DNA of 64,000 nt from an uncultured Bacteroidales bacterium (GCA_900316005.1 ONBH01000002.1:83819-147818); one strand, 5' to 3'; shown: positions 27,172 through 35,813, numbered from the stretch's first letter. A program made the numbers and translations. Notes: generated from the letters alone by a model not told the origin.

Positions 27172-27326
27172 TTGTCGTCGGAAGAAACTCAGCTGCAGGA
27201 AGCCACTTTGTGGCTTGAGGCGCTTCGTTCTTCCTCCTCTCCCCAAAACCTCTTTCAGAGCTTTCGGGGGCCCCAAAAATGGGGATTATTCTGTCTAAAG
27301 AACGCTGCTTTTCTCAAAAGCGGGTG

Positions 27327-27358
27327 CAAAAGTACTGCTTTTTTTTGATATATGCAAA
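27327..27358 (-). promoter_or_regulatory. Bacteroidota-type promoter for tRNA-Glu
   Basis: Minus-strand -33 TTTG (27355-27358), 20-base spacer, -7 TACTTTTG (27327-27334). It diverges from the nadE promoter about 27 bases away. The -7 region (27314-27342) matches that of the TonB receptor gene at 38403-38431 in 27 of 29 bases. Confidence 0.88.
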
Positions 27359-27384
27359 TTTTTTTGCAAAAAAGTGAATTTTTT

Positions 27385-27416
27385 TTTGCGTATGTGCGAT
27401 TTTTTTTGTAATTTTG
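27385..27416 (+). promoter_or_regulatory. Bacteroidota-type promoter for nadE
   Basis: -33 TTTG (27385-27388), 20-base spacer starting CGTATGTGC, and -7 TAATTTTG (27409-27416). The start codon is about 38 bases further on. Confidence 0.9.
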
Positions 27417-27453
27417 TCGCCTGAAACGGAAAGAAATACCAAAAACTAATAAC

Positions 27454-29382
27454 ATGGATACCAATTTTGGATTTGTTCGCGTAGCCGCTTGTGTGCCCCG
27501 CTTACGGGTGGCCGACTGCGCATTCAACGCACAAGAAGTGAAGCTGATGATAAGCCGCGCGCTGGACGAAGGTGTCGAGGTGATTTGCTTCCCCGAACTG
27601 ACCGTCACGGGCTATACTTGTGCCGACTTGTTCTTCAACCAGCAATTACAGCAGAACGCGCTGAATGCCGTACGCGAGATATGCGATTTTACACGCTCTA
27701 AGCCCATCATCGTGCTGGTAGGCGCTCCGCTGAAGGTGGATAACAACCTGTACAACTGCGCTTTTGTGCTGACGGATGGCGAAGTGGTGGGTGTCGTGCC
27801 CAAGATTAACCTGCCGAACACAGGCGAGTTCTACGAGAAACGCTGGTTCACCTCCGGTCGCTTCACCATAGAGCATGCCGCCGGCGGTTTCCAACCCCGC
27901 ATACCGAATATCGAACTATGGAATGGCGAGGTGCCTTTTGGCCCGGACCAATTATTCTTCACCCGCAACTACTGCTTCGGCATTGAGATATGCGAGGATC
28001 TATGGAGCCCCCTGCCGCCTTCGACGCAGTTAGCTATCCAGGGCGCGGAGCTGATATTCAACCTCTCGTCCAGCAACTGCCTGACGAACAAACATGCCTT
28101 CCGCCGCCAGATGATCACCCAGCAGTCTGCGCGCGTGCATTGCGGGTACGTATATACTTCTTCGGGCATAGGCGAGAGCACGACGGATGTAGTCTTCTCG
28201 GGCTCGACCTATATCGCCGAGAACGGGCTACTGCTGGAGATGGGTGAGCGTTTCCAACGCGACAGCTCGATGGTCATCACCGAGCTGGATGTGGAGCGCC
28301 TGCGTTTTGACCGCTTGCGCAATACCAACTTCACCAAAGACCAACATGGTCATTACCGCAAGGTGTATGTGGCACCCATTGAGTCGGAGAATGGCGAGAC
28401 GGAACCGCTGCATCGTGTGTTCTCCACCACGCCGTTCCTGCCCGCTAAACGCGACGAAGACGACTACTGCAACGATGTACTGCTGATTCAGAGCAACGCC
28501 CTGGCACGGCGGTGGGAGCATACGCGTGCCGAGAACCTGGTGATCGGCGTCAGCGGCGGACTGGACTCAACCCTTGCGCTATTGGTCTGCGTGCAGGCGG
28601 CTGACCTGTTGGGTTACGACCGCAAACGCGTGATGGGGGTGACGATGCCGGGCTTCGGCACCTCGGGACGGACCTACCAAAACGCCCTGAGCCTCATGCA
28701 GGAATTAGGCATCACGCAGCGCGAGATAAGCATCCGCGAGATGGCTACGCAGCACCTGCGCGATATAGAGCACGACTTGGATACCCATGATATCACTTAC
28801 GAGAACGCGCAGGCGCGTATACGTACCCTGAATCTGATGGATCTTGCCAATAAATACAACGGCATCGTCGTCGGAACGGGCGATATGAGCGAGTTGGCAC
28901 TGGGTTGGGCGACGTATTCGGGCGACCAGATGTCGATGTACGGCGTCAATGCCGGCGTGCCGAAGACGCTGGTGCGTTATATAGTGCGCTATGCGGCGGA
29001 AAATAGCTTTGATAGCCGGGTGCGTAACCTGCTGCTGGATATCGTTGACACACCCGTCTCGCCCGAATTGCTGCCCACCGATGCCGAGGGCAATATTGCG
29101 CAGAAGACCGAAGACAAGGTCGGGCCCTACGAACTGCATGACTTCTTCCTATACTACTTCCTGCGTTACGGCTTTAGCAAGGATAAGATCTTCTATATGG
29201 CAACGCAGGCCTTTGAAGAGCAGTTTGAGCCGGACACCATTCGCCACTGGCTGGATGTCTTTATGCGCCGGTTCTATACGCAGCAGTTCAAGCGTTCGTG
29301 TATGCCCGACGGACCGAAAGTGGTAAGCGTGAGCCTCTCGCCCCGCGGCGACTGGCGTATGCCGAGCGATATACCTTTGTAA
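27454..29382 (+). CDS. nadE: glutamine-dependent NAD(+) synthetase
   Basis: A 642-residue two-domain enzyme that makes NAD from deamido-NAD, ATP and glutamine. The N-terminal nitrilase-type glutaminase domain shows Glu in CFPELTVTGYT (near residue 50), Lys in PKINLPN (near 118) and Cys in GIEICEDLW (near 176). The C-terminal synthetase domain has the ATP-binding SGGLDSTLA (near 367) and GTGDMSELALGW. Length fits the long, glutamine-using form. It has its own promoter, divergent from tRNA-Glu, and heads the run towards murB and murA. A heptamer array starts at its stop codon. Confidence 0.96.
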   Translation: MDTNFGFVRVAACVPRLRVADCAFNAQEVKLMISRALDEGVEVICFPELTVTGYTCADLFFNQQLQQNALNAVREICDFTRSKPIIVLVGAPLKVDNNLYNCAFVLTDGEVVGVVPKINLPNTGEFYEKRWFTSGRFTIEHAAGGFQPRIPNIELWNGEVPFGPDQLFFTRNYCFGIEICEDLWSPLPPSTQLAIQGAELIFNLSSSNCLTNKHAFRRQMITQQSARVHCGYVYTSSGIGESTTDVVFSGSTYIAENGLLLEMGERFQRDSSMVITELDVERLRFDRLRNTNFTKDQHGHYRKVYVAPIESENGETEPLHRVFSTTPFLPAKRDEDDYCNDVLLIQSNALARRWEHTRAENLVIGVSGGLDSTLALLVCVQAADLLGYDRKRVMGVTMPGFGTSGRTYQNALSLMQELGITQREISIREMATQHLRDIEHDLDTHDITYENAQARIRTLNLMDLANKYNGIVVGTGDMSELALGWATYSGDQMSMYGVNAGVPKTLVRYIVRYAAENSFDSRVRNLLLDIVDTPVSPELLPTDAEGNIAQKTEDKVGPYELHDFFLYYFLRYGFSKDKIFYMATQAFEEQFEPDTIRHWLDVFMRRFYTQQFKRSCMPDGPKVVSVSLSPRGDWRMPSDIPL

Positions 29383-29411
29383 AGGTTAAAGGTTAAGGGT
29401 TAAAGGTTAAT
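29381..29411. repeat. 7-bp tandem array (AAAGGTT type)
   Basis: Four copies of AAAGGTT/AAGGGTT begin inside the nadE stop codon and end just before murB. Stop-rich orientation relative to the genes. Confidence 0.85.
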
Positions 29412-29423
29412 GCTTTTGAGACG

Positions 29424-30419
29424 ATGACACAATACGAAAATTGTTCGCTGAAGCCTTTCCATACCTTTGGTATGGATGTCAGGGCACGCAAGGTGGTGGA
29501 GTACCACACTGTAGATGAACTGCGCAAGGTGCTCGGCGAGTACAGGGGGCAGCCGATGTTGCCGGTGGGGCAGGGTAGTAACCTGCTCTTCACGCGCGAC
29601 TATGACGGCATTGTGCTGGTATCGCGTATGGCACGTGCACGTGCGCTGGGCGAGACCAAAGAGGATGTCCTCATCGAGGCCGACGGCGGACTGGTTCTGG
29701 ACGAACTCATCGCGCAACTCTGCGATATGAACCTGTGCGGTATGGAGAACCTCAGCGGCATTCCCGGCACGGTTGGGGCATCGGCGGTGCAGAACGTCGG
29801 CGCCTATGGCGTGGAAGCCAAAGATGTGATTCGGTCGGTTCGTGCTATCGAGATTGCTACGGGCGAGGAACGTGTCTTCACACCCGAGGAGTGTCGGTTC
29901 GGCTACCGCGACTCGGTCTTCAAGAACGAGCTGCGCGGGCAGTATATCATCATCGCCGTTACCTATCGGCTGACGCACGATGGCCCGTTCTCGCTGGACT
30001 ACGGCAACCTTGCCTCCGCCATCAAGGGCGAACCGACGGTGCAGAAGATACGCGAGGCGGTGCTGGCTATCCGTGCCGAGAAACTGCCGGATGTACACCG
30101 GTTGGGCTCAGCGGGTTCGTTCTTCAAGAACCCCGTCGTCACACCCGCCAAGTTCGAAGAACTGCACAAAAGCTACCCCAAAATGCCCTATTTCCCGCAG
30201 GAAGACGGCGTTAAGATACCGGCAGCCTGGCTCATCGACACGCTGGGTTGGAAAGGTAAGAAACAAGGTGGCGCGCAGGTCTATGAGAAACAACCCTTGG
30301 TATTGGTGAATACGGGGACGGCGGTGCCCGAAGATGTGATGAGGCTGGCAGCCGCTATCACGGAAAGTGTAAAGGATCAATTTGATATTGAGATATATCC
30401 TGAGGTAAACTATATTTAA
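29424..30419 (+). CDS. murB: UDP-N-acetylenolpyruvoylglucosamine reductase
   Basis: A 331-residue cytoplasmic flavoenzyme that reduces the enolpyruvyl product of MurA to UDP-MurNAc in peptidoglycan synthesis. FAD-binding marks are PVGQGSNLLF (residues near 47-56) and SGIPGTVGASAVQNVGAYG (near 111-129). GYRDSVFKN and the C-terminal AGSFFKNP carry the catalytic Ser region. Length fits the type I (E. coli-like) form. It sits directly upstream of murA (6 bases), putting the two consecutive steps together although in reverse order. Confidence 0.95.
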   Translation: MTQYENCSLKPFHTFGMDVRARKVVEYHTVDELRKVLGEYRGQPMLPVGQGSNLLFTRDYDGIVLVSRMARARALGETKEDVLIEADGGLVLDELIAQLCDMNLCGMENLSGIPGTVGASAVQNVGAYGVEAKDVIRSVRAIEIATGEERVFTPEECRFGYRDSVFKNELRGQYIIIAVTYRLTHDGPFSLDYGNLASAIKGEPTVQKIREAVLAIRAEKLPDVHRLGSAGSFFKNPVVTPAKFEELHKSYPKMPYFPQEDGVKIPAAWLIDTLGWKGKKQGGAQVYEKQPLVLVNTGTAVPEDVMRLAAAITESVKDQFDIEIYPEVNYI

Positions 30420-30425
30420 ACTAAG

Positions 30426-31736
30426 ATGGCATCGTTTATAGTAGAAGGAGGACATAAATTGTACGGGCGAATCACGCCGCAGGGAGCCAAGAATGAGGCG
30501 CTGCAAGTAATCTGTGCCGTGCTGCTGACGCGTGAGACAGTCGTTATCGATAATGTGCCCAATATATTGGATGTAAATAATCTCATCGACCTTATCGCAT
30601 CCATAGGTGTCAAGGTAGAGCCGATAGCGAAGGAAAAGTATGCATTCACCGCAAGTGAGTTGGACAAGGCTTATCTCAGGAGTGATGATTTCCTGAAAAA
30701 ATGCAACAAACTTCGTGGGTCGGTGATGCTCATCGGTCCGCTCTTGGCACGATTGGGAGAAATGATTTATGCTAAACCGGGCGGAGATAAGATTGGCCGG
30801 CGGCGTCTGGATACGCATTTCCAAGGAATGGTTAATCTGGGAGCGACATTCACCTACGACCACGATTTGCTTGCCTATCGTTTCTCCGGACCTCATCTCA
30901 GGGGCAGTTATATGCTGCTGGATGAGGCTTCCGTAACGGGTACGGCAAATATTGTGATGGCAGCCGTATTGGCCGAGGGTACGACCACGATTTATAATGC
31001 GGCTTGCGAACCGTACGTGCAGCAACTCTGTCGTCTACTCAATCGGATGGGGGCGAAAATTAGCGGCGTAGGTTCCAACCTGCTGACAATCGAGGGCGTA
31101 CGCGAACTTCACGGTGCGGAGCATCGATTGTTACCCGATATGATTGAGGTAGGCTCGTTTATCGGTATGGCGGCTATCACGGGTTCGGAGTTACGAATCT
31201 CAGATGTGTCGTATCGCGACCTGGGTATTATTCCGGATGCCTTCCGTCGATTGGGAATCCGGATTGATGTAGATGGCGATGATATCATTATTCCTGCGCA
31301 AGAGCATTATGAGATTGAGTCCTTCCTTGACGGGTCAATCCTGACGATAGCTGATGCGCCCTGGCCGGGTTTGACGCCCGACCTGTTGTCCGTACTGCTG
31401 GTGGTGGCTACTCAGGCTAAGGGATCCGTACTGATTCATCAGAAGATGTTTGAGAGCCGTCTGTTCTTCGTGGATAAACTTATCGACATGGGCGCGCAGA
31501 TCATCCTCTGCGACCCGCACCGCGCGGTAGTAGTCGGTCACGATCACATGCGGCAACTCAAGCATAACAACATGACTTCGCCGGATATCCGTGCGGGTAT
31601 TGCCATGCTTATCGCAGCCATGTCTGCCGAGGGTACGTCTCGTATTGATCATATTGACCAGATCGATCGCGGCTACGAAGATATAGAGGGACGCCTCAAT
31701 GCCCTCGGTGCATGCATTAAACGAATTGACAATTGA
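30426..31736 (+). CDS. murA: UDP-N-acetylglucosamine 1-carboxyvinyltransferase (Asp-type active site)
   Basis: A 436-residue EPSP-synthase-fold enzyme that transfers enolpyruvate from PEP to UDP-GlcNAc, the first committed step of peptidoglycan synthesis. QGAKNEAL (residues 19-26) holds the substrate-binding Lys/Asn, and RGSVMLIGPLLARLG (97-111) is a family signature. The mobile loop reads PGGDKIGRR: Asp121 stands where Escherichia coli MurA has Cys115, the residue alkylated by fosfomycin. Enzymes with Asp here are active but insensitive to the drug. The stop codon falls inside a heptamer array. Confidence 0.95.
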   Translation: MASFIVEGGHKLYGRITPQGAKNEALQVICAVLLTRETVVIDNVPNILDVNNLIDLIASIGVKVEPIAKEKYAFTASELDKAYLRSDDFLKKCNKLRGSVMLIGPLLARLGEMIYAKPGGDKIGRRRLDTHFQGMVNLGATFTYDHDLLAYRFSGPHLRGSYMLLDEASVTGTANIVMAAVLAEGTTTIYNAACEPYVQQLCRLLNRMGAKISGVGSNLLTIEGVRELHGAEHRLLPDMIEVGSFIGMAAITGSELRISDVSYRDLGIIPDAFRRLGIRIDVDGDDIIIPAQEHYEIESFLDGSILTIADAPWPGLTPDLLSVLLVVATQAKGSVLIHQKMFESRLFFVDKLIDMGAQIILCDPHRAVVVGHDHMRQLKHNNMTSPDIRAGIAMLIAAMSAEGTSRIDHIDQIDRGYEDIEGRLNALGACIKRIDN

Positions 31737-31755
31737 TAGTTGATAATTGATATTT
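31725..31755. repeat. 7-bp tandem array (TTGATAG type) at the murA-DsbD junction
   Basis: Four heptamers (TTGACAA, TTGATAG, TTGATAA, TTGATAT) begin within the last codons of murA, supply its TGA stop and end just before the next ATG. Confidence 0.9.
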
Positions 31756-31757
31756 TT

Positions 31758-33503
31758 ATGAAGAAAATTGTACTTTTGCTAAGCTTCCTGCCGCTCATGA
31801 TGATGGCAGAGATTGTGGAACCCGTGCATTGGTCCGGAGAAAGGGTGGGGGACTCCATCCGACTGACGGCAGTCATCGACGAGGGATTCCATATGACGAT
31901 ATTCGCTATCGGCGATAAGGAATTCGACGCCTGGGATGCACCCGAATATACCGGAACGTACGTCTTGACACTGGCTCAAGCGCAGCCTATTCGCTTCAAC
32001 GCCTGCGATGATAAGATGTGCACCGCCCCGCAAACATGGCTTTACGAACCTGCGAACGAGAATCCAAGTGTTGCAAGTGAAGAACCAAGTGTTGCAAGTG
32101 AAGAACCGAGCGTGGCAAACGAGGAACAAACTGCCACGACGCCGGAACCGATACAGGAACGCAGCCTCTGGTGGGTGTTTGTGATGGGTCTGTTGGGCGG
32201 TCTGCTGGCTATCTTCACGCCTTGTGTATGGCCGATCATCCCGATGACCGTTTCGTTCTTCATCAAGCGTAACGGTGCTCAACGTGGCACCACAAACCGC
32301 CAGACGATTCGCGATGCTGTGCTCTACGGGTTGAGTATTATCATCATCTATGTGGGCCTCGGGTTACTTATCACTGCCATCTTTGGCGCATCGGCGCTGA
32401 ATGCCTTGTCCACCAATGCCGTGGTGAATATCATCTTCTTCCTCATATTGGTGGTGTTTGCAGCGTCGTTCTTCGGGGCATTTGAGTTGACCTTGCCTTC
32501 GTCGTGGAGCACGAAGATGTCGGCCAAATCGTCCGCTACGACGGGTTTCCTCTCCATCCTCTTCATGGCCTTTACGCTGGTCATCGTGTCCTTCAGTTGT
32601 ACGGGGCCTATCATCGGAACGCTGTTGGTGGAGGCTGCCGGTAAGTCGCTGTTGGCGCCTACGGTCGGTATGTTAGGCTTCGCTATAGCTTTGGCTTTGC
32701 CTTTCTCGCTCTTTGCTATGTTCCCCACGATGTTGCAGAAGTTGCCCAAGTCCGGCGGCTGGATGAATACCTTCAAGGTGACGCTTGCTTTCCTGGAGTT
32801 GGCCCTCTCGCTGAAGTTCCTCTCCGTGGCAGATTTGGCATATGGTTGGCATATACTCGACCGCGAGGTGTTCATCGCCCTGTGGGTTGTACTCTTTGCG
32901 CTGTTGGGTCTCTACCTCATCGGCCTGGTGTCCTTCCAGGGCGACGATGACGAGCACCGCAAGACTACCGTCACGCGTTTCTTCCTCGGCACTGTTTCGC
33001 TGGCGTTTGCCGTGTATATGTTGCCGGGCTTATGGGGAGCGCCGCTCAAAGCTATCTCTGCTTTCGCACCGCCTCGCACGACGCAGGACTGGGTGCTGGA
33101 ACCCGGCGGAATAGGTGCTGCCGTGCAGTATGACAATGCACATTTCACTGACTTTGACGAAGGAATGACCTATGCGCGCGAGACAGGCAGACCTGTGCTA
33201 CTCGATTTCACGGGCTTCGGTTGCGTCAACTGCCGTAAGATGGAAGAGTATGTGTTGGATAACGAAGCCGTCAAAGCCCGCCTCCAAAACTACGTCTTCA
33301 TCTCCCTCTACGTAGACGACAAACGCATGCGTGCCGACGGTACGGAATCCATCGGCGACTACAACTCGCGCATCCAGCGTGACCGTTATCAGGCGAACGC
33401 CCAACCGTTCTTCGTGCAACTCTCGCCCGAAGGGCAGCAGGTAGGCGAGGCACACGCCTTCTCTACCGATGCCGAGGAGTTCCTGCAGTGGCTGAAGTAT
33501 TAG
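31758..33503 (+). CDS. DsbD-like thiol:disulfide interchange protein
   Basis: A 581-residue inner-membrane protein that should carry electrons from the cytoplasm to periplasmic thiols. A signal peptide (residues 1-18) leads into a DsbD-alpha/DsbC-like periplasmic domain. A linker (103-123) has three seven-residue repeats (PSVASEE). The CcdA-like membrane core has its two redox Cys in TPCVWPIIP (near 155) and FSCTGPIIG (near 280). The C-terminal thioredoxin domain carries CVNC (near 488). The ATG at 31758 is preferred over one six codons upstream because it begins the signal peptide and lies outside the array. Confidence 0.92.
   Translation: MKKIVLLLSFLPLMMMAEIVEPVHWSGERVGDSIRLTAVIDEGFHMTIFAIGDKEFDAWDAPEYTGTYVLTLAQAQPIRFNACDDKMCTAPQTWLYEPANENPSVASEEPSVASEEPSVANEEQTATTPEPIQERSLWWVFVMGLLGGLLAIFTPCVWPIIPMTVSFFIKRNGAQRGTTNRQTIRDAVLYGLSIIIIYVGLGLLITAIFGASALNALSTNAVVNIIFFLILVVFAASFFGAFELTLPSSWSTKMSAKSSATTGFLSILFMAFTLVIVSFSCTGPIIGTLLVEAAGKSLLAPTVGMLGFAIALALPFSLFAMFPTMLQKLPKSGGWMNTFKVTLAFLELALSLKFLSVADLAYGWHILDREVFIALWVVLFALLGLYLIGLVSFQGDDDEHRKTTVTRFFLGTVSLAFAVYMLPGLWGAPLKAISAFAPPRTTQDWVLEPGGIGAAVQYDNAHFTDFDEGMTYARETGRPVLLDFTGFGCVNCRKMEEYVLDNEAVKARLQNYVFISLYVDDKRMRADGTESIGDYNSRIQRDRYQANAQPFFVQLSPEGQQVGEAHAFSTDAEEFLQWLKY
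32064..32126 (+). repeat. 21-bp tandem repeat in the DsbD-like gene
   Basis: Three 21-base units (the first two identical, the third with several changes) encode seven-residue copies of PSVASEE/PSVANEE in the periplasmic linker. Confidence 0.92.
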
Positions 33504-33557
33504 TTGAGAGTTTAGTGTTTAGAGTTGAGTGCAGTTGAGAGTTTAAAGTTTAGAGTT
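33502..33557. repeat. 7-bp tandem array (GTTGAGA/GTTTAGA type) before rlmB
   Basis: Eight heptamers with one 3-base insert (GCA) start within the upstream stop codon and run directly into the rlmB ATG. Word order alternates GTTGA and GTTTA types. Confidence 0.92.
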
Positions 33558-34340
33558 ATGGATAAAATAGCTAATTACAAGACTCGCCGCCCGAAGGAAA
33601 GCGAGATGATATTCGGTCTGCATGCCGTCATCGAGGCCATCGATGCCGGTAAGACCATTGACAAAATACTGCTCAGACGCGATATGTCGTCGCAGCTCGG
33701 TCGCGAACTGCTTACGCGTCTGAAAGATACCACTACGGCCGTACAACGCGTACCCGTGGAAAAACTCAATCAATATACCGACAAGAACCATCAGGGCGTC
33801 ATCGCCTTCCTCTCGCCGGTGGAGTTCTACCGCGTGGAGGACCTCATCCCGATGCTGTATGAGGAAGGCAAAACACCCTTTTTTGTGGTGCTGGATGGCG
33901 TGACGGATGTACGTAACTTCGGTGCTATCGCACGTACGTGTGCCTGCGCGGGTGTGCACGCTATTATAATAGGTACGCACGGCTCTGTGCCCATCAATGG
34001 CGATGCCATGAAGACCTCCGTTGGTGCGCTGCACACCCTGCCGGTCTGCAAGACGGACAACCTGCAGGCTACACTTCGTTACCTGAAGGAAAGCGGACTG
34101 AGCGTCATCGCCGCCACAGAACATACCGATCGGCTCTATACCGGTGTGGATATGACGCAACCCTTGGCGATCGTGATGGGTAGCGAGGAGAAGGGAATCT
34201 ATCCTGCCAATCTGGACGAATGCACCGAACGCGTTTGTATCCCGATGGCAGGTATCATTGAGAGCCTCAACGTATCCGTCGCCGCCGGCGTACTGATCTA
34301 CGAAGTCGTCCGCCAGCGTTCAGCAATCGGGTCGCATTGA
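33558..34340 (+). CDS. rlmB: 23S rRNA 2'-O-methyltransferase, TrmH/RlmB family
   Basis: A 260-residue SPOUT methyltransferase that methylates a ribose of rRNA (Gm2251 in RlmB) with S-adenosylmethionine. The N-terminal substrate-binding domain (FGLHAVIEAI near 20) is followed by the knot: LDGVTDVRNFGAIART (near 118-133), IVMGSEEKGI and IPMAGIIESLNVSVA. Assignment to RlmB rather than another TrmH paralogue rests on length and domain order. The ATG at 33558 is the last word of a heptamer array; the longer frame upstream would translate the array. A hairpin with eight T residues follows the stop codon. Confidence 0.88.
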   Translation: MDKIANYKTRRPKESEMIFGLHAVIEAIDAGKTIDKILLRRDMSSQLGRELLTRLKDTTTAVQRVPVEKLNQYTDKNHQGVIAFLSPVEFYRVEDLIPMLYEEGKTPFFVVLDGVTDVRNFGAIARTCACAGVHAIIIGTHGSVPINGDAMKTSVGALHTLPVCKTDNLQATLRYLKESGLSVIAATEHTDRLYTGVDMTQPLAIVMGSEEKGIYPANLDECTERVCIPMAGIIESLNVSVAAGVLIYEVVRQRSAIGSH

Positions 34341-34342
34341 CC

Positions 34343-34367
34343 GACCGCTCCGCGCTCGTTTTTTTTA
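34343..34367 (+). terminator. rho-independent terminator after rlmB
   Basis: A hairpin (CGACCGC, 3-base loop, GCGCTCG; one C-C mismatch) at 34343-34359 is followed by eight T residues. The T-run overlaps the convergent rsmD stop codon. Confidence 0.65.
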
Positions 34368-34901
34368 TTGGAAGAATGAAAAATGCACACTCCCGTATGT
34401 TCGCATCTCGCAAAAACGGGGGTGTTCGTTGAAGTTATGGGTCTTGCCGTGCTCCAGCACAAACCATCCGTCCTCTTTCAGCAAGGGCAATACCAGGTCG
34501 GGTAGTTCTGCCAGACGCTCTAAGGCGTAGGGTGGGTCGGCATAGATGAAGTCGTATAGGCCTGCTGATGCCGGCATGGCGGCACTGAGAAAGCGAAATA
34601 CATCGCCGCGAACGACGCTTAGGTCCTGGATTCCTAATTGCTTGCAGGTCTGTATGATAAAGTTCTGCTGCGTGTGTGCCAGCTCCACCGCCGTTACCTG
34701 CCTGGCACCGCGCGACACGAACTCCAGCCCGATAGAACCCGTACCGGCAAAGAGGTCCAACATGCGGCAGTCCTCAAAATCCATACGGTTGTTGAGGAGA
34801 TTGAAGAGGCTCTCCTTGGCAAAATCCGTTGTTGGTCTTGCTGTGATATTTTTAGGGGGCGACAATCGCCGCCCCCTGTATTTGCCACTAATAATACGCA
34901 T
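34365..34901 (-). CDS. rsmD: 16S rRNA (guanine(966)-N(2))-methyltransferase
   Basis: A 178-residue Rossmann-fold methyltransferase acting on 16S rRNA during 30S assembly. It begins MRIISGKYRGRRL, with RPTTDFAKESLFNLL, SAM-binding DLFAGTGSIGLEF (near 49-61) and the catalytic YADPPYAL (near 120), all typical of RsmD. A longer frame runs 26 codons upstream but would translate the hairpin cluster; the family start and an A-rich leader support ATG at 34901. It is convergent with rlmB. Confidence 0.93.
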   Translation of the reverse strand: MRIISGKYRGRRLSPPKNITARPTTDFAKESLFNLLNNRMDFEDCRMLDLFAGTGSIGLEFVSRGARQVTAVELAHTQQNFIIQTCKQLGIQDLSVVRGDVFRFLSAAMPASAGLYDFIYADPPYALERLAELPDLVLPLLKEDGWFVLEHGKTHNFNEHPRFCEMRTYGSVHFSFFQ

Positions 34902-34921
34902 AATTTTTTTTTCTTCGGGGC

Positions 34922-35018
34922 CCCCAACGTAGCTATGCTGCGTTGGGGAATGCGGAGGCACCGAGCGCCTCAATGACAACGGAGTTGTCAGTCAATGCGC
35001 GAGGTTGCCGAACGCATT
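34922..35018. repeat. cluster of four hairpins upstream of rsmD
   Basis: Inverted repeats in series: CCCCAACG/CGTTGGGG (34922-34948, with an inner AGC-TAT-GCT giving about 12 pairs), GAGGC/GCCTC (34955-34971), TGACAAC-GGA-GTTGTCA (34974-34990), and AATGCG/CGCATT (about 34994-35018). They fill the gap between two co-directional genes and overlap the upstream stop codon. No T-tract follows, so they are not a simple terminator. Confidence 0.75.
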
Positions 35019-35775
35019 ATTCCCAGTTACCGGCGTTGTTGTTCGGCGCATAGATATCACCGATCTTCAGACCGGGATAGTGCTCCAGCTTGGTCTCCTT
35101 GTCGATGAGGTTGACACGCTCCTGGTCGTTGAGGTCGCCCAGATAGGTGTCGTAGTGCGCACGTACTTCCATTACCGGCACGCGGATACCCTGCGAGGTG
35201 GTATAGTCGTTGTTGACCTCTATCTCAAACTTCTGAGAGTCGGTGTAGGGGATATAGATGATGCGGTCGATAGTCTCCTCGGTGTACTGACCTTTATAGA
35301 GCGACTGAATCATGTTCGCGCGCAGCGTATCACGACGGAATCCCTGCAAGCCGTTCTGGATGACGGTTTTGTCGTTGTTCCATACAAACTCGTAGAGGGC
35401 ATCCGGATCCTCGATTTTCTCCTTGATACGGGCTTTGAGGCAGGCCTGCTCCATGATCTTAACAGCCTTTTGCTCGGTCATACCGGCTTCCAGCTGTTTC
35501 TCCGTCAGGCTTCCCTGCTTGAAGACCTCTTTCTTCGGCGTAGTCTTGAGGAAGATGATGAGTGAATCCAGGTCGGCAGCATAACGACCGTTCTCAATCT
35601 TGAACTCATTCTGCGCCGTGCGGATGTCAACGAGGTTCTTGATTACGTCCAACTCACGCGCTGCACGCTTTTCCTCAAAATGAATCGGCGTCAAGACGCT
35701 GCGAACACACATTACTACCAGAACGATGGCAGCTATGCCAAGAAGGCAACGATAGATGATTTTTTTAATATCCAT
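35017..35775 (-). CDS. pseudopilin-like single-pass membrane protein, unknown function
   Basis: A 252-residue protein with one N-terminal membrane helix (about residues 9-26) followed by a charged helix and the segment DIRTAQNEFKIENGRYAADLDSL, which resembles the body of type II secretion pseudopilins. No classic prepilin cleavage motif is visible, so secretion-system membership is not shown. The rest is a soluble domain, presumably periplasmic, rich in charged residues. I do not recognise a named family; similar proteins occur in Bacteroidales. It has its own promoter and lies upstream of rsmD, separated by a hairpin cluster. Confidence 0.7.
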   Translation of the reverse strand: MDIKKIIYRCLLGIAAIVLVVMCVRSVLTPIHFEEKRAARELDVIKNLVDIRTAQNEFKIENGRYAADLDSLIIFLKTTPKKEVFKQGSLTEKQLEAGMTEQKAVKIMEQACLKARIKEKIEDPDALYEFVWNNDKTVIQNGLQGFRRDTLRANMIQSLYKGQYTEETIDRIIYIPYTDSQKFEIEVNNDYTTSQGIRVPVMEVRAHYDTYLGDLNDQERVNLIDKETKLEHYPGLKIGDIYAPNNNAGNWE

Positions 35776-35813
35776 TTTCGTGATGATTTAATGTCCATTG
35801 TACAAATAGGCTG

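Noticed and set aside
33525..33557. Upstream extension of rlmB
   Set aside because: These codons are the heptamer array; the family N-terminus fits the ATG at 33558.
34856..34877. GC-rich inverted repeat (GGGGGCG ... CGCCCCC-like) as a regulatory hairpin
   Set aside because: It lies within the conserved rsmD coding region and encodes the expected residues RRLSPP; coincidental symmetry is more likely.
34365..34979. Longer RsmD with 26 extra N-terminal residues
   Set aside because: The extension translates the hairpin cluster; RsmD proteins begin at MRIISG, and an A-rich leader precedes that ATG.
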